From: Purshia tridentata
Taxonomy: Eukaryota; Streptophyta; Magnoliopsida; Rosales; Rosaceae
NCBI GenBank assembly: GCA_003254885.1
Contig: QANT01000570.1
Coordinates: 18,694 to 82,693, forward strand
Direction of reading: 5' to 3'
Length of the DNA stretch: 64,000 nucleotides
Shown here: positions 39,709-51,102 of the stretch, one piece after another
Layout: every line of letters starts with the position of its first letter
How positions within the stretch are numbered: the first letter of the stretch is position 1
Made by a program: the position numbers and the translations under genes
The notes under the pieces: generated by a model
What the model was told of the DNA's origin: nothing
Database searches by the model: none
The model's input: only the letters and a program-made list of their open reading frames with translations

Positions 39709-42700
39709 ATGGGTTGCAGAAACAGAGAGTTCTCAGACGACCAGACTGTTTCTCCTCCTTCTTCTTCATCTTCATTAAGCGAGGCCTTGCTGTTTGCCAC
39801 CATGTGCATCATTGGTCTCCCAGTTGATGTTCACGTCAAAGACGGCTCTGTCTACTCTGGAATCTTCCACACTGCTTCTGTGGAAACTACATACGGTGCG
39901 TTTTATTGCGCTCTGTTGTCGTTGAATGTGTTTGTCAATCTGATTAGTTTCTTATAGTTCTTTCTGAGTTTTCAATTTTATGCTGAATCTTGTTCCTTGT
40001 GAAGAATTTTATCTGGATTTTCATTTTCTTCATCGGTTATGGTGATTCTGTTGTTTGGGATGGGTGGGCTCGATAGTATTTGATCTGGGTCTGACTTACT
40101 ATATTGGTTTGCCATTTTATTCTCTGTGGATTTTCCAATGACTGTTTCTGATTCCAATTTAAAATGAGCACGGGAGGAAACTGAAGGTGAATGTAAAGCA
40201 GGAAACAAATAATAGAATTTTGGCAGTGATATTGAATTTGTATATTGGATTTGACTATTTGAGAAAACTTGATCCTTATGTGTAATCACTGGCACATGTG
40301 TGTGTAATTTCATTGTATTATCCAGAAATGTGATAAACAACAAACCCAGCCCGTGCGCGCGCGTGTGCTAGTGTTACATGTGTGATTTCATTTTCATTTG
40401 TTTAGGTATCGTTTTGAAGAAAGCAAGGATGACTAAAAAGGGAAAAAGTGATGTTAATGTAGCAAATGGGGCATTGATAGATACTCTTGTAATCCTCTCA
40501 GGTGACCTTGTCCAAGTTGTTGCTAAGGTATGTAATTCACTTCATTTGTCTTATGTGTTTCTAGCATCAACTTAAACAACCTGACTTATGTGAATGCGGC
40601 TCTTTTTAAATCATTCAGGGAGTTTTGTTTCCACCTGATGGCGTTTCTGGAAATATGGCTGGTGACGAAACTGAAGCTGTTATGGGTACTGTTTCTTCTG
40701 ATGAGTGTTCAAAGAAGTCAATTGAGTCTGCTATAAATAAGAAGAAAATGGATGGTGTAAGGTATATTCTCAGTTTTAGACTTTTATGGACATATGATAT
40801 ATGCGCTAAGTTGTTGAAACTAATTTTCGAGGATAAAATAAGTTTTTAGGTTTTCTTTTTTTGGAATGAGAATGCCTTTGTCTTCAGTTGATGATCAGCG
40901 TAGCAACTGATTATACTGGCAGATAGTTTCTTATACTGCTCATTTGTACCTACAAGAAAGGATACCCTTGTATAAGTTTGTTGGTCAGCTATTTTTTTTA
41001 ATTTGATTTTATGTATAGAATTATGTATTCATAGAATTCTACAAGCAGGGGTCCGATGCAAAATGGCAATGGCTTTGCTCAGGGTGCTACACCCACAAGA
41101 GCTGGCAAGGAACATGAAGGGAGGAAATTGCGCCTGAAACATTTTGGGAATTCCCTGGAAGTTGAGCATGGGAAAAATGATGGAATAAACTTATCAGAGG
41201 TAAACCTTTTCTATATGCATAATTCTACTCTTTTTTTTTTTTTTCAACAAAGGAGCTTAAAGAGGGAGAGGGAGGTTTGAACTTTGATATTGGATGTGAG
41301 GGTAAGTGCCCTCTACCACTGGAGATATGAGCGCCCACCTATTTACTTAAACTTTACAAGCATTAGTCTAATTTAAATCATATAGCTATTTGGGAGTGAT
41401 TTTTTCATTTTGAGAAAGTAAGGAACACTTCTGTTGAATGGAACAAAATGTGGCCAACTTTAACACCCAGAATATATGCAGAAAAGGCATTTTGTAAAAA
41501 AGGAAGATAAAAAGAAAGAATGATGGAAAAGAAGATAGAAAAATAAATTCAAGAACCTCAATAAATGCAACAATGTTGCAAAATATGAAATTAATGAATT
41601 GGTAGCAATTACAAGTCAGAAAAAGGTTACCTGCATTTCTTTTCACCAATTGGTTGATTGAGTCTTCCCTGCAGAAGCCCTTTAGAAATATTTGTTTACC
41701 ACTATTTCCAAAAGCTTAAGCTGCTAGGAACTAGGAAGTAGGATGTGGAGAAACTATTATTTTTCATTCTAGCATGGTCGAATATTGTGATTATTATCAT
41801 AATTGGAAAGACTTGAAGTAAATGAGTCAACATGGTTTTGTGATTATTTAAGTTGGTGCATGCTGCCTCAGTGTCTGTTATAGATGTTACCTTGTATAAA
41901 TCGTCTCACAGGTTTTTTATTGCATTTTCATTCTTTTTTCTCAATGCAGATTACAGAGACCTCTGGTGCCACAGTTAATGGGAGGTATGAATATATTGTT
42001 CTTTTCAATGTTTTTATTAATATTGTTTTATAATTGGGGAGTGATACTTTGGGGCAACCATATAATTGGGCCCTAACCCTCTGCCTTGACACTGGCATCA
42101 GGAGTGCCCACATTTTGATAAGAATCTACCAGCAGTTGTGGCATGGAGTTTAACCATACATATCCTATGTGGAAAATGCCTATCCTACATGTGTTGGACA
42201 TAGACACATTGGTCATCACGTCAGATAGCCACTATCTTTGTCCAACACTGTCATAGTACCATAAAATAATTACTTTTTTTTGTTCCGCTGTGTTTTATTT
42301 CATTCTTATCATCAGGATCCTGTCAATTGTTTGGCAGACAGGTTGGAGATGATGCGTCACAAGGGAAACAGGATGATGCCAAACAGAAATTAGAGTTTCA
42401 TAGGGAAGAAAGTGTATGTAAACATAACCTCTGCCAAAATTGTTTTAACACATTGTGTTATATGTTTACTTATTTGTGCGATTGTTTGTGCAGGCTGATA
42501 AAGTGCAAGATACAAAGATGACACCCAAGCTATTACCTTGTGGAGTATCTTGTGATCCTGCTACTGTAATTGTTAAACCAGACGATCAATGTTGTGAAAG
42601 GACAACGTCAGCAGACACTTCTTCCAATGTTGCTTCTTCAGGTGTTTCAACTTTGTTGAATCCAGCTGCGGATGTTTCATATTGCAGTTTGGTAGCGACA

Positions 42701-45523
42701 TCAACTGAAATGGTCCCTCCTCATGGTTCTGAATTTAATAAAAGTGCCAAGGTAAATCTTATAATTGGAGAAACCATGTTTAGTTCAATTTGAATTATTA
42801 AGTGATTTCATATTGGTTCTTAAATCTGGTCTTAGAATTGGTTGGTTATCTGCCTACACTATCCAATTTATGCACCAGAGATTGGGTCACTAAGAACGTT
42901 ATGTTAAAATCTGCTGGTAATTGCATTAGCAGAGATTATGGATTTAGTGGCCCTGGTCCACTGGCCCAATGCTAACGTAACCTCACTGCTTGGTGATCCT
43001 TACTATTCTAGTATAAATTACCAGGTGATATAAATAAGTTTTCAGAAGTTGATGTATTTTCCTAATTTACACAGATTTTTTTGTTTGTATTCCTGTTTAG
43101 GAATTTAAGCTCAACCCAGGAGCAAAAATATTCTCTCCATCTTTTACAAAGCCCATAACAGCAACCCCTCCTGCTGTGCCAACAGTGGCAAGCATGGGTT
43201 ATATACCAAACAACTCCTCCATGGTACCTGTTGCTGCCGCTCAGCCAGAACTCGGATCAAATCCTTTTGCATCTCGTTCATCTGTGCCTGTTAAGATTAT
43301 CCCATACAATAATTTCACAGCTGGAAATGGTGGCAGTGGTTCTCAATTTTCACAACCTGTATGTATTACAGATTCATAGTCAATACTGAATTCTTATTGT
43401 TGTTATTATATAATACTAATTAAAGCTTTGCTTATAAGTACTGGAGAAGTTCATGTGTATATATATATATATGCTCCAGCCTGCTCATTGGTCCTTTCTC
43501 AACAATCATTGGATCAAATTGACATTATTCAAAAATGAAGGTATTTCATGTGATTGGAATATCATCTTTTGGATTGATCCAGTAGTTGGTGAGTTAGATT
43601 TCGTGCTCATTCGTGAGTGGGAGATTGATAACTATATGTCTGTATGTATCATAGTGAATTATTGAGTTCATGTTGGTGTTATATGATATTAATGAAATCT
43701 CTGCTTATAAGTGTGACCAGAATTGGTACGTTGGTATGTGTATATTCTCTAGTAACTATAATAAGGAGCTAAAATAAGTAGTCAATCCTGGACCATTAGA
43801 TCCAAGATTAAAAAACTCTTATAGGGCCATAACTTGAACTGAAATACTCTTACTTTTTAAGTGATTTAATCTTAGACATAGAAAGCGATCTGCCCAAGAT
43901 TGACTATTTATTTTAGCTACTTGCTAAGGTCTGTATACACGCGGACATGCACTCACACATGCACACATAATGGTGATATCTTACTCACTGGTGGGTGAGC
44001 ATAGATTTTGTGATCATCCCTGAGTTTGAGATCAAAATTTTCTGTGTTGTACTGAATAGTGAACACAAAAATGTATGATCATTAATCATTAGATAATAAA
44101 TCCAGTAGCTAACATTTGTTTATAAAAGGAAAAGTACTTTGAGATTTGAATAATTATGATTCATATTGGGTTGCCCTTTCTGGCTATAGATTGTTGGACA
44201 TGTGGGAAGCAGGGCACATACACTTAGGTATGCTGGTCAGTATCCTGTTCAGGCTGGACCAGCCTATGTGCATCCAAATTCTCAAGCTGTAAGTAATATG
44301 AAGGATATTAATGCCATCTTTATGTCGACTTCTTTTCAGTGGTTTTAGTATTTATGACTGGATCAGGATACACTTTGACTCTATCTTGCTGATTTACTTA
44401 CCTCTCTCTCTCTCTCTCTCTTTTTAGGTTATGGTTGGACGATTTGGACAGCTTGTCTATGTGCATCCAGTTTCTCAAGTAAGATAAGATTGCACAACAA
44501 GACATGATTCAATGATTAAAGCTGTCTTATGTTGTGGCTTTTTTATGAATTAAATTAAAGTTGTAGCCGGATGCCTTTTTAGATTTGCATTGAGTTGTAT
44601 TTGGTTAAATAGTTAGTTTATAGTCTATTCTGAATTTTGGGGGCTCTAAGCTGTATTAGAGAATGTGTCAATTATTCAGCGGTGAAGCAATTAATTTTTA
44701 GTCCACTTGTGTGTGGCAGGACACACCTTTTGGTGCATTCTGCTCAACCATTATTTGATTTCTGAGTCTATAATGTGGCATGAGCCACATAATATTTACA
44801 TTGAAATAAAATAATGATGATAATAAGAATAATAATAATAATAAATAATAATATTCTTTGAAACTAATATGACGACAATAATAATAACAGTAAGAATAAT
44901 TATATTGATGAATTTTGTCTAATCTCCCGTCATTTTATATTGAAGGATGTGGTTCAGGGTGCAACAGCTATCTCACCTCTGTCTGCACGTCCTATGTTGA
45001 CTCCGCATCAGGCCCAGTTTCCAAAACACCAAGGTATGGAAAACGTAATTATGTTCATGATGAATCTCCATTGAACAAGGGGAAAAAAAAACAGATAAAA
45101 GTAAAGAACCATCATGATGAACATTTTGAGTATATTTTTAATTATTTTGGGGGTTGTTACTTGTTGGTTGTTTTTTATTTTTGCTACAAATGTTTGCATT
45201 GTAATAAAATTTCAAGTATATGAATCCTTGGAAAAGGAAAAGCCTGAAGAACGAAATTATTGCTTTTTTGTGGTTCTTTATCGTGTCATGTTCATGGCTA
45301 ATTGTAACTTTCACAATTTAAATAAAAGCAGGTCTGAATTACCACCTCAACTTTAACTTGTCTCTTTGAACTTTCTTTCATTTCTTTTCTTAATTTTAAT
45401 GCAGGAACTGCAGCAGGCCAAGCATTGCAGCTCTGTGTACCTCCGCCATTCATGACTAGTGGACAGCAGCCTTTTCCCATTGCCAAGTCACATCCCATTT
45501 TTGCAACCTCCCTTCCCTTCTAA
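39709..45523 (+). CDS. Ataxin-2-like poly(A)-binding-protein-interacting protein (LSm domain plus PAM2 motif)
   Basis: Twelve exons, 39709-39895, 40406-40527, 40619-40761, 41049-41199, 41950-41984, 42338-42413, 42494-42751, 43101-43358, 44190-44288, 44428-44478, 44946-45033, 45405-45523, join exactly in frame to 528 residues. Residues about 28-104 form an Sm-like fold (LLFATMCIIGLPVDVHVKDG, VYSGIFHTASVETTYG, LIDTLVILSGDLVQVVAKGV). Residues 325-339 (EFKLNPGAKIFSPSF) are a classic PAM2 peptide (LNPxAxxFxP) that binds the MLLE domain of poly(A)-binding protein. The rest is Pro/Ser/Thr-rich and probably disordered. I see no LsmAD domain, so it is the short plant form (CID3/4-related; At5g54920-type from memory) acting in cytoplasmic mRNA translation or decay. 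It follows RBP45 and precedes the AT-hook gene, as I recall in Arabidopsis. Confidence 0.9.
44402..44421. repeat. (CT)n tract before exon 10 of the PAM2 protein gene
   Basis: A CT repeat directly followed by TTTTTAG forms the polypyrimidine tract of the acceptor at 44,427. Length variation here could alter splicing strength. Confidence 0.8.
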
Positions 45524-47333
45524 TCATCTCATTTAAGTCCCAGGATCTAACCGTCTCTAGCACCAAGTTTTCGTGAATTACCACATCTGGGGTTTCTTCT
45601 TCCCATATTATGTTATATTTCCCCAAAATTTTGGCCTTAAAGTTTTTTGTTTGACAAGAGTTCATTCAACCTGTATTCATTCATGGTTCTCCATCTATAC
45701 TTAAAAGGTAGAGGACTTTTACACAAGGAATTCATTCAACCTGGTCAAGGGGTGAGGCTTCATTGTTTTGTAGGGGATTTTTTTTTNTAGGGGATTTTTT
45801 TTTTTTTTTTTCTAGAAAAAGGGGATTTCATGTTTTTTTTCTTTTCTTTCAGTCGAATAATTTTGGCCAGAGAGTTATATGTAAATTCTTCTAACACAGA
45901 GATGGACTGATTCCTTTGATTTGACAATTTTAAAATGTCATATGCAGCTGATTGCATGAAAGTTTGCCATTATGCAGGGGAGATCCTTTGGTATTCTATT
46001 CAAATAGTATTCTTAAAATTTATTCTTTATTTCATCAATATTTATAACTAATGAAAACAGTAAACAGTTTTTGTAACAAATACCAAACAGTTTTTGCAAT
46101 CTTGATTTTCTAAATATGCTCTTGTTATCCAAAATTGTTACAGTAATTGTTATTTATTTCCTCTCTTTTTTGGGAGTTTTCTTTTTTGAAAAAAAAAATC
46201 TTGTTTAACCAATATACCATCATGTTATATAATCAATTCAACGTGTAATAAATAATAACTAGATAGTACTGCTAGTGTTTGGTTTCCTTTTTTTTTTAGG
46301 TAAAGTGGCGGGCTTAAGCTCAAAAAAAAAAAACCTACAAAGTCAGAAACCTGTTCAAGAGAGAAAAAACAGACAGGGGAGGAGAAACAAAAATATGAAG
46401 ACCTAAACAAAGCTCATGGCTAAGTCCTGAGCAAAGTTTGCTTCTCGATGGACATGCTCAATACTTCAAAAGCCACTCTCTCCTCATAAGATCTTGGTTG
46501 GTTTCGTTTTGATATATAAGCAACTTTAGAAAATTGCATGATGTAAATTGAAAATTATTAAAATATGCTTTTTTTTTCTGCGTCATTAGGTTAGAGGGCC
46601 TTCTCTTGGATTATCAGGTCCTAGTTACTTACTTGGGTCAAGTTGTTTGGTTCAAACTCATGCAAAGAGGCTCAGGACGATTTTTATTTTATGGAAAAAT
46701 TAATGTGAATTTGACTAAGGAAAATTTTAGAAGGACCCAATTGTTTACTTTCGAAACCCAACAGGCTCAATAATGTTGCTTTCTAAAATTTCTCATATGA
46801 GATTTTGCAAAGCAAACAATACTCTTTTTAGAAATTTCCTTTGACTAATCCTTCCATTCTTCACGTTAAGGAACCCATGCCTCATGGTGGAGCCCAGTTG
46901 CAAGGTCCTATACGCAAGTGCTATTCTAAGTGAAATCCATTTGAACATCAATTTTATTCAGAACCCCAATAATGGATGTTCTAAGTGCCTTAAATGCCTT
47001 CATTTGAAAATTTGGATGTTTATTAGTATGCTTTCATATGACAGTAATTAAAACAGATACACAACAACATCGTTCTACCCAAATGTCTGAATCCACAATA
47101 TCATGCAAGGACTTTACATGCGGCAAGGTGGTAACCGTAAAATCAGTCAAATCAGACACTTGATGTTTGGGAAGGCTTTACTGAATGATCAGTTTCTTAA
47201 TCCACGAGCAAAATTTATGGGGTTTGTTCATCCAAATTTTGTATGGAACCTGCAGGTGACCCTTCAACCTGGGGCATCTCCCTCTCCCTCATGCTTTCCT
47301 GCAAAACCTTGTTGAGGAGTTGGAAATCAGTGT
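45524..47333. other. Intergenic region between two convergent genes
   Basis: Contains the 3' UTR of the PAM2 protein gene and, at its right end, the 3' end of the leftward AT-hook gene. Base 45,787 is an N inside a poly-T run where the motif TAGGGGATTTTTT is repeated, so the exact length there is unsure. Long T and A homopolymers occur at 45,795-45,815 and 46,180-46,330. A possible alternative last AT-hook exon ends near 47,190. No other gene was found. Confidence 0.5.
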
Positions 47334-48410
47334 CTATGTCCTGAATATTATTAAGTTATGTACTGGATTGTTTAAGGTGCTTATGTTATGGCCAAGTCCT
47401 TTTACCTGCAACAGTTCAGACATTTTGCCATTTCTACCGTCCTCCAGTGGTTTGGAAGCAGGTGTAGAGTGGTCTTTACACTGCATGGCTTCCAGAGGCT
47501 CAATGCAAGTCTTAACTGATTGTGAGGGGGCATGAATTCTTTTAACAACTTCAGTTACCAATTTCTCAAAAGGCATGTCCGGCAATCTCATTGACTTGGC
47601 TTCTGTCTCGAGCAGTACCTCTGTGGAGGGTTGATTGAAAGAGCCATTTTCAATTTGTCCAAAATCAGACATTACCGGATGGATACTTTCAAGTTGGGAG
47701 ACAAATGTATGATTTCCAACTGTTGACGCCTGGTTGGTGGATGTTGTTGATCCATTTGATGGAGGTGCAACTGATGGAATCGCTTTGCCTTTTGAGATTG
47801 CCAGATGAGCAGCTTGGGTTGCAACAGAAGTTGATTCACTGGTGACTTGTACCTGATTAGATAAACTACGAGGTTGGAGTATAACAGGCAACAAGTTGCC
47901 TCTAGTGAATACTGGATCAACAGTTTTAGGTGCCACTGGAGGCACCTGTTTGCCTTTTGAAGCCACTGAAGGCACCTGTTTGCCTGTTTGCACCCGTTCG
48001 ATCATCTGAACATTTGGGGCCACATCCTTCAATCCTGAAACAGGAATATAACTTCCATGCTTGAGGACAAGACCTGTCAGAGTGGTTTCAGAGTTGCCAA
48101 CCCTAATTCTAACCAAATATCCTCCATCAAATGTTCCCTCAACAACACCAAAAACTGGGGTCCCCACCAAGCCATCAGTTGGAACATTAATTGGAGCCGC
48201 TTGATGGGCCTGGTTTCTATCCCTCCTTTCAAATCCAGGAGGAGGAGGAATATCAATACCAGCATTCTGCCCCAAGTTCAGGTTCTGATTATTTAGCATA
48301 TGAGCATTCTCTTCAATTTGTCTTGGATATTTACGTGGACGCCCACGTTTGCGCTTCACCAGGATGTTTGAGGAGAGATCAGGGTTGTTCCCTTGATTGG
48401 CTTGGCTCAT
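47334..48410 (-). CDS. AT-hook motif protein
   Basis: Uninterrupted frame of 358 residues starting at ATG 48,410 (MSQANQGNNPDLSS). Upstream in-frame codons reach 48,446 but have no ATG and meet a stop. An AT-hook (KRKRGRPRKYP, residues 19-29) should bind the minor groove of AT-rich DNA. It is followed by PPPPGFERRD and a conserved block (GTPVFGVVEGTFDGGYLVRI, GLVLKHGSYIPVSGLKDVAP) of unknown structure. The rest is Ser/Thr/Gln-rich and contains two near-identical GKQVPSVAxKGKQVPPVA-type repeats. The order resembles At5g54930 (AT hook motif-containing protein). Its extreme C-terminus is unsure: a good splice donor after SELLQ (47,407) could join an exon at about 47,255, giving another tail. The 5' UTR lies in a separate exon near 49,280 or 49,490. 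Confidence 0.8.
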   Translation of the reverse strand: MSQANQGNNPDLSSNILVKRKRGRPRKYPRQIEENAHMLNNQNLNLGQNAGIDIPPPPGFERRDRNQAHQAAPINVPTDGLVGTPVFGVVEGTFDGGYLVRIRVGNSETTLTGLVLKHGSYIPVSGLKDVAPNVQMIERVQTGKQVPSVASKGKQVPPVAPKTVDPVFTRGNLLPVILQPRSLSNQVQVTSESTSVATQAAHLAISKGKAIPSVAPPSNGSTTSTNQASTVGNHTFVSQLESIHPVMSDFGQIENGSFNQPSTEVLLETEAKSMRLPDMPFEKLVTEVVKRIHAPSQSVKTCIEPLEAMQCKDHSTPASKPLEDGRNGKMSELLQVKGLGHNISTLNNPVHNLIIFRT

Positions 48411-49103
48411 CTCAAGTAATTTTAATAAACTCTCTTGCTCGTCCAAAACTTCCCTGCCTTACAGAGAGGGGAGGGCTTTTTAGTGAGTCTATATGAGAAA
48501 ATTGATACAAAGCACGACAGAATTTAAATTACACGTCAAACATACATGCTTTAAATAATAAGAATTAGCAAAGTATGCCCTTTGTAGAAGCCCTTAACTA
48601 CATATTTCCACAAGAAATTGGATTCCAACTAAAATAATTTATGCACCAAGGACTTCCAAAGTACCCAACATCCTAAAATCAACAATTTTCTAAGCTAACT
48701 ACTTTACTGTAGGAAGTAAGCCAACCTCCACAAGCTACAAGACAGCTGCTAAAAGATTACAAATTACAAATAAACCCAGAAGTAGTCTAAACTAGTCAAT
48801 GAACCCAGAAGTAGTTTGGGGTTGTTAAAATTACAAATTCACTAGACTGCAGATCTGCATAACTTAAATAATCCTAATGCTGAAGATATAGTAAACTTCC
48901 ACAGAGAAAATAAACAGTTTACAAAGAAATACTGGACAATAAAAGAAAATCCACCTTATAGTATAAAACTAAAAATTTTAAGAAAACAAGAAGTGTATAG
49001 TTGAAAAACAAAAAATAAAAAAGTTTGAAAACTTTTTCATTAATAAACAGGAGGCAGGAGCCAATAAAACAACACTTCCACTAGCCAAAAAAAAAAATCA
49101 AAT

Positions 49104-49533
49104 TTTACAGAGCAATATAACCCAATGTAAATTTTGCAATTTTGATGTAAATTAAGCAACAGCAGCTAATCTTAGGGTTAGGCTTTGATCCAAGAAAATA
49201 CTATACAAAAGTGATATATTGAATAAAGAGCAAAGAAGAGGTAGCTAGGGATTGCAAGAGTTGCAGTACCTTGTGCAAGTGCTCCTGCTATGTCTTCTTC
49301 TCAAAAGTGAATGACTATTTTACAGAGCAATATAACCCAATGTAAATTTTTTCAATTTTGATGTAAATTAAGCAACAGCAGCTAATCTTAGGGTTAGGCT
49401 TTTATCCAAGAAAATACTATACAAAAGTGATATATTGAATAAAGAGCAAAGAAGAGGTAGCTAGGGATTGCGAGAGTTGCAGTACCTTGTGCAAGAGCTC
49501 CTGCTATGTCTTCTTCTCAAAAGTGAATGACAA
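49104..49533 (-). repeat. 215-bp tandem duplication covering the AT-hook gene's first exon
   Basis: Two near-identical copies, 49,104-49,318 and 49,319-49,533. Both contain TTTACAGAGCAATATAACCC, GGGTTAGGCTTT and, on the minus strand, TTGCACAAGGTACTGCAACT-type or CTTGCACAAG/GTACTGC donor sequence. Differences are few (for example TTTTGCAATT versus TTTTTTCAATT). Each copy thus carries a potential 5' UTR exon with its own splice donor. Confidence 0.88.
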
Positions 49534-50318
49534 GCAGCGCTGGAAAAATTTGATGCCTCGGGAAATGTTTTCGGTGCTGCGAAAAATTTGAAGCTCTGTT
49601 CTTTGGTGTTTTTGTCTGTCTCGGGCGGAAGGAGCCAGGAGCGAGGTGTCAACTGCCAACTGTGAGTGCTTGGGAAGCAGGGAGTGTTTTGTAAAACTAG
49701 TAACGGATGGGGGGACACATGGGAAACATAACTATCTGACTTGTCATGATTTCACTATTTAAGGTATGCAATCTACAAGTTACTGCATATGAGACTTTAC
49801 TTAAAAAGGACAAATAAGACACAAACGTAATTTCCTTTTCGCCACGTGCAAAACTTAATTTTTATAATAAAATTAACTGCGAGCGCTTGACAGCTTACAC
49901 TTAAATACTATATATGTAAACTTAAAATACCTTAAAAACTTTAAAATTAGTTATAAATATAACGCTTGGCAGCATTTTATGAGACATATACATTATATTT
50001 TTGGTATACTAGTTAACTTTTCACCCCATTATAATGTAATATATTAGTAATTACTTATTAATGACTATTCATTTTTCCTAAACAAACTTTTAATATTCAC
50101 ACAAAATATAACAATCTGTTTACATTCTTAAGTAACTTCTACCATTCTCACTCCCCAACTATTTTTTTGGCCAGGACACTCCCCAACTATTATTTAACAA
50201 GAAATCAAATAGATTCTTTGACTTTTCATTAAATAAAATAAAATGTTTTGCATCACCTCATAATCTTAATTTAATTACACTTAATTAGCATGACATTTTA
50301 GCACAGGACTTCCTTTAG
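49534..50318. promoter_or_regulatory. Upstream region of the AT-hook gene
   Basis: Leader and promoter of the leftward gene, followed by AT-rich DNA. A CACGTG core (GCCACGTGC) lies near 49,843. Nothing else was recognised. Confidence 0.4.
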
Positions 50319-51050
50319 GGCCCGTTTGGATAAGGAGTGATTTGAATTTGGATTTGGATTTGAATTTGGATTTGAGCTCTCCAAATCCAAATTCACCTAT
50401 TTGGTATAATTTAAAGGAATGTATTTGGATTTGGCCCAAATCCAAGATGGATTTGAGAAGGCTAAATCCATGAATTTCAAATATATTCTCCAACTAGGTA
50501 TTTGAAATCCCACCATCCCACCCTCTCTCTCTCTCCCTGACTTTTGGCCACAATTGCCGGCGACCACCGCCGGCCACCTCCGGTGACTTTCCGGTGATTT
50601 TTCCGGCCACCACCGGTGACTTTCCGACGACTTTTCCGGCCACCACCGACAGCTTTCCAGTGACTTTTTTGGCCACCTCCGGCGACTTTTCCGACCATCC
50701 ACCGACAACTTTTCCGACTTCCGACGACTTTTCCGGCCACCACCGACAGCTTTCCAGTGACTTTTCTGGCCACCTCCGGCGACTTTTCCGACCATCCACC
50801 GACAACTTTTCCGACCACTTTTAGGCAACTTTTTTGGCCACCCTTCGACAACTTTTTTATTTTTAATCATATACTTCAATTCTTAAATTGTTAAAAAAAA
50901 TTAAAAATTGAAATACTTTGTAAAATCCTTGTTTTTAAATTTTGCATCCAAACAATAGAATTTCAAATCTAAGGATTTCAATTACATGGATTTCAAATGC
51001 ATAAATTTGAAATCCAAATCCAAATCCAAATTTAAGAATCCAAACAGGCC
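50319..51050. mobile_element. Inverted-repeat transposon-like element with GGCCYGTTTGGAT ends
   Basis: Ends GGCCCGTTTGGAT (50,319) and, inverted, GGCCTGTTTGGAT (51,050), each followed by runs of GGATTTGGATTT-like sequence that pair with each other. The middle (50,520-50,840) is unlike anything nearby: CCGG-rich, made of repeated CCGGCGACTTTTCCGACC units of about 80 bp. Flanks are CCTTTAG and CTTTAAA, so the target-site duplication is unclear. It fits a non-autonomous DNA transposon carrying an internal minisatellite. It lies between the AT-hook promoter and the 3' end of the acyltransferase gene. Confidence 0.7.
50550..50835. repeat. CCGG-rich internal tandem repeat of the element
   Basis: Units of the type GGCCACCACCGACAGCTTTC, CAGTGACTTTT, GGCCACCTCCGGCGACTTTT and CCGACCATCCACCGACAAC are repeated twice in the same order (about 50,638-50,715 and 50,736-50,813) with partial copies around. 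The minus-strand reading frames give Lys/Ser/Trp-rich low-complexity peptides that look spurious. Confidence 0.85.
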
Positions 51051-51102
51051 TTTAAAGAATTGGATGCTGATTTCAAAGATAAGCTACCACAAGGTTCACA
51101 AG

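Noticed and set aside
45787-45787. Ambiguous base N
   Set aside because: Sits in a poly-T run with a repeated TAGGGGATTT motif in intergenic DNA; it looks like a sequencing uncertainty, not a biological feature.
50397-50879. Minus-strand open frames of 100-160 codons rich in Lys, Ser and Trp
   Set aside because: They are translations of the CCGG-rich tandem repeat inside a transposon-like element, open in all three frames because the repeat lacks stops. No domain or codon bias supports a protein.
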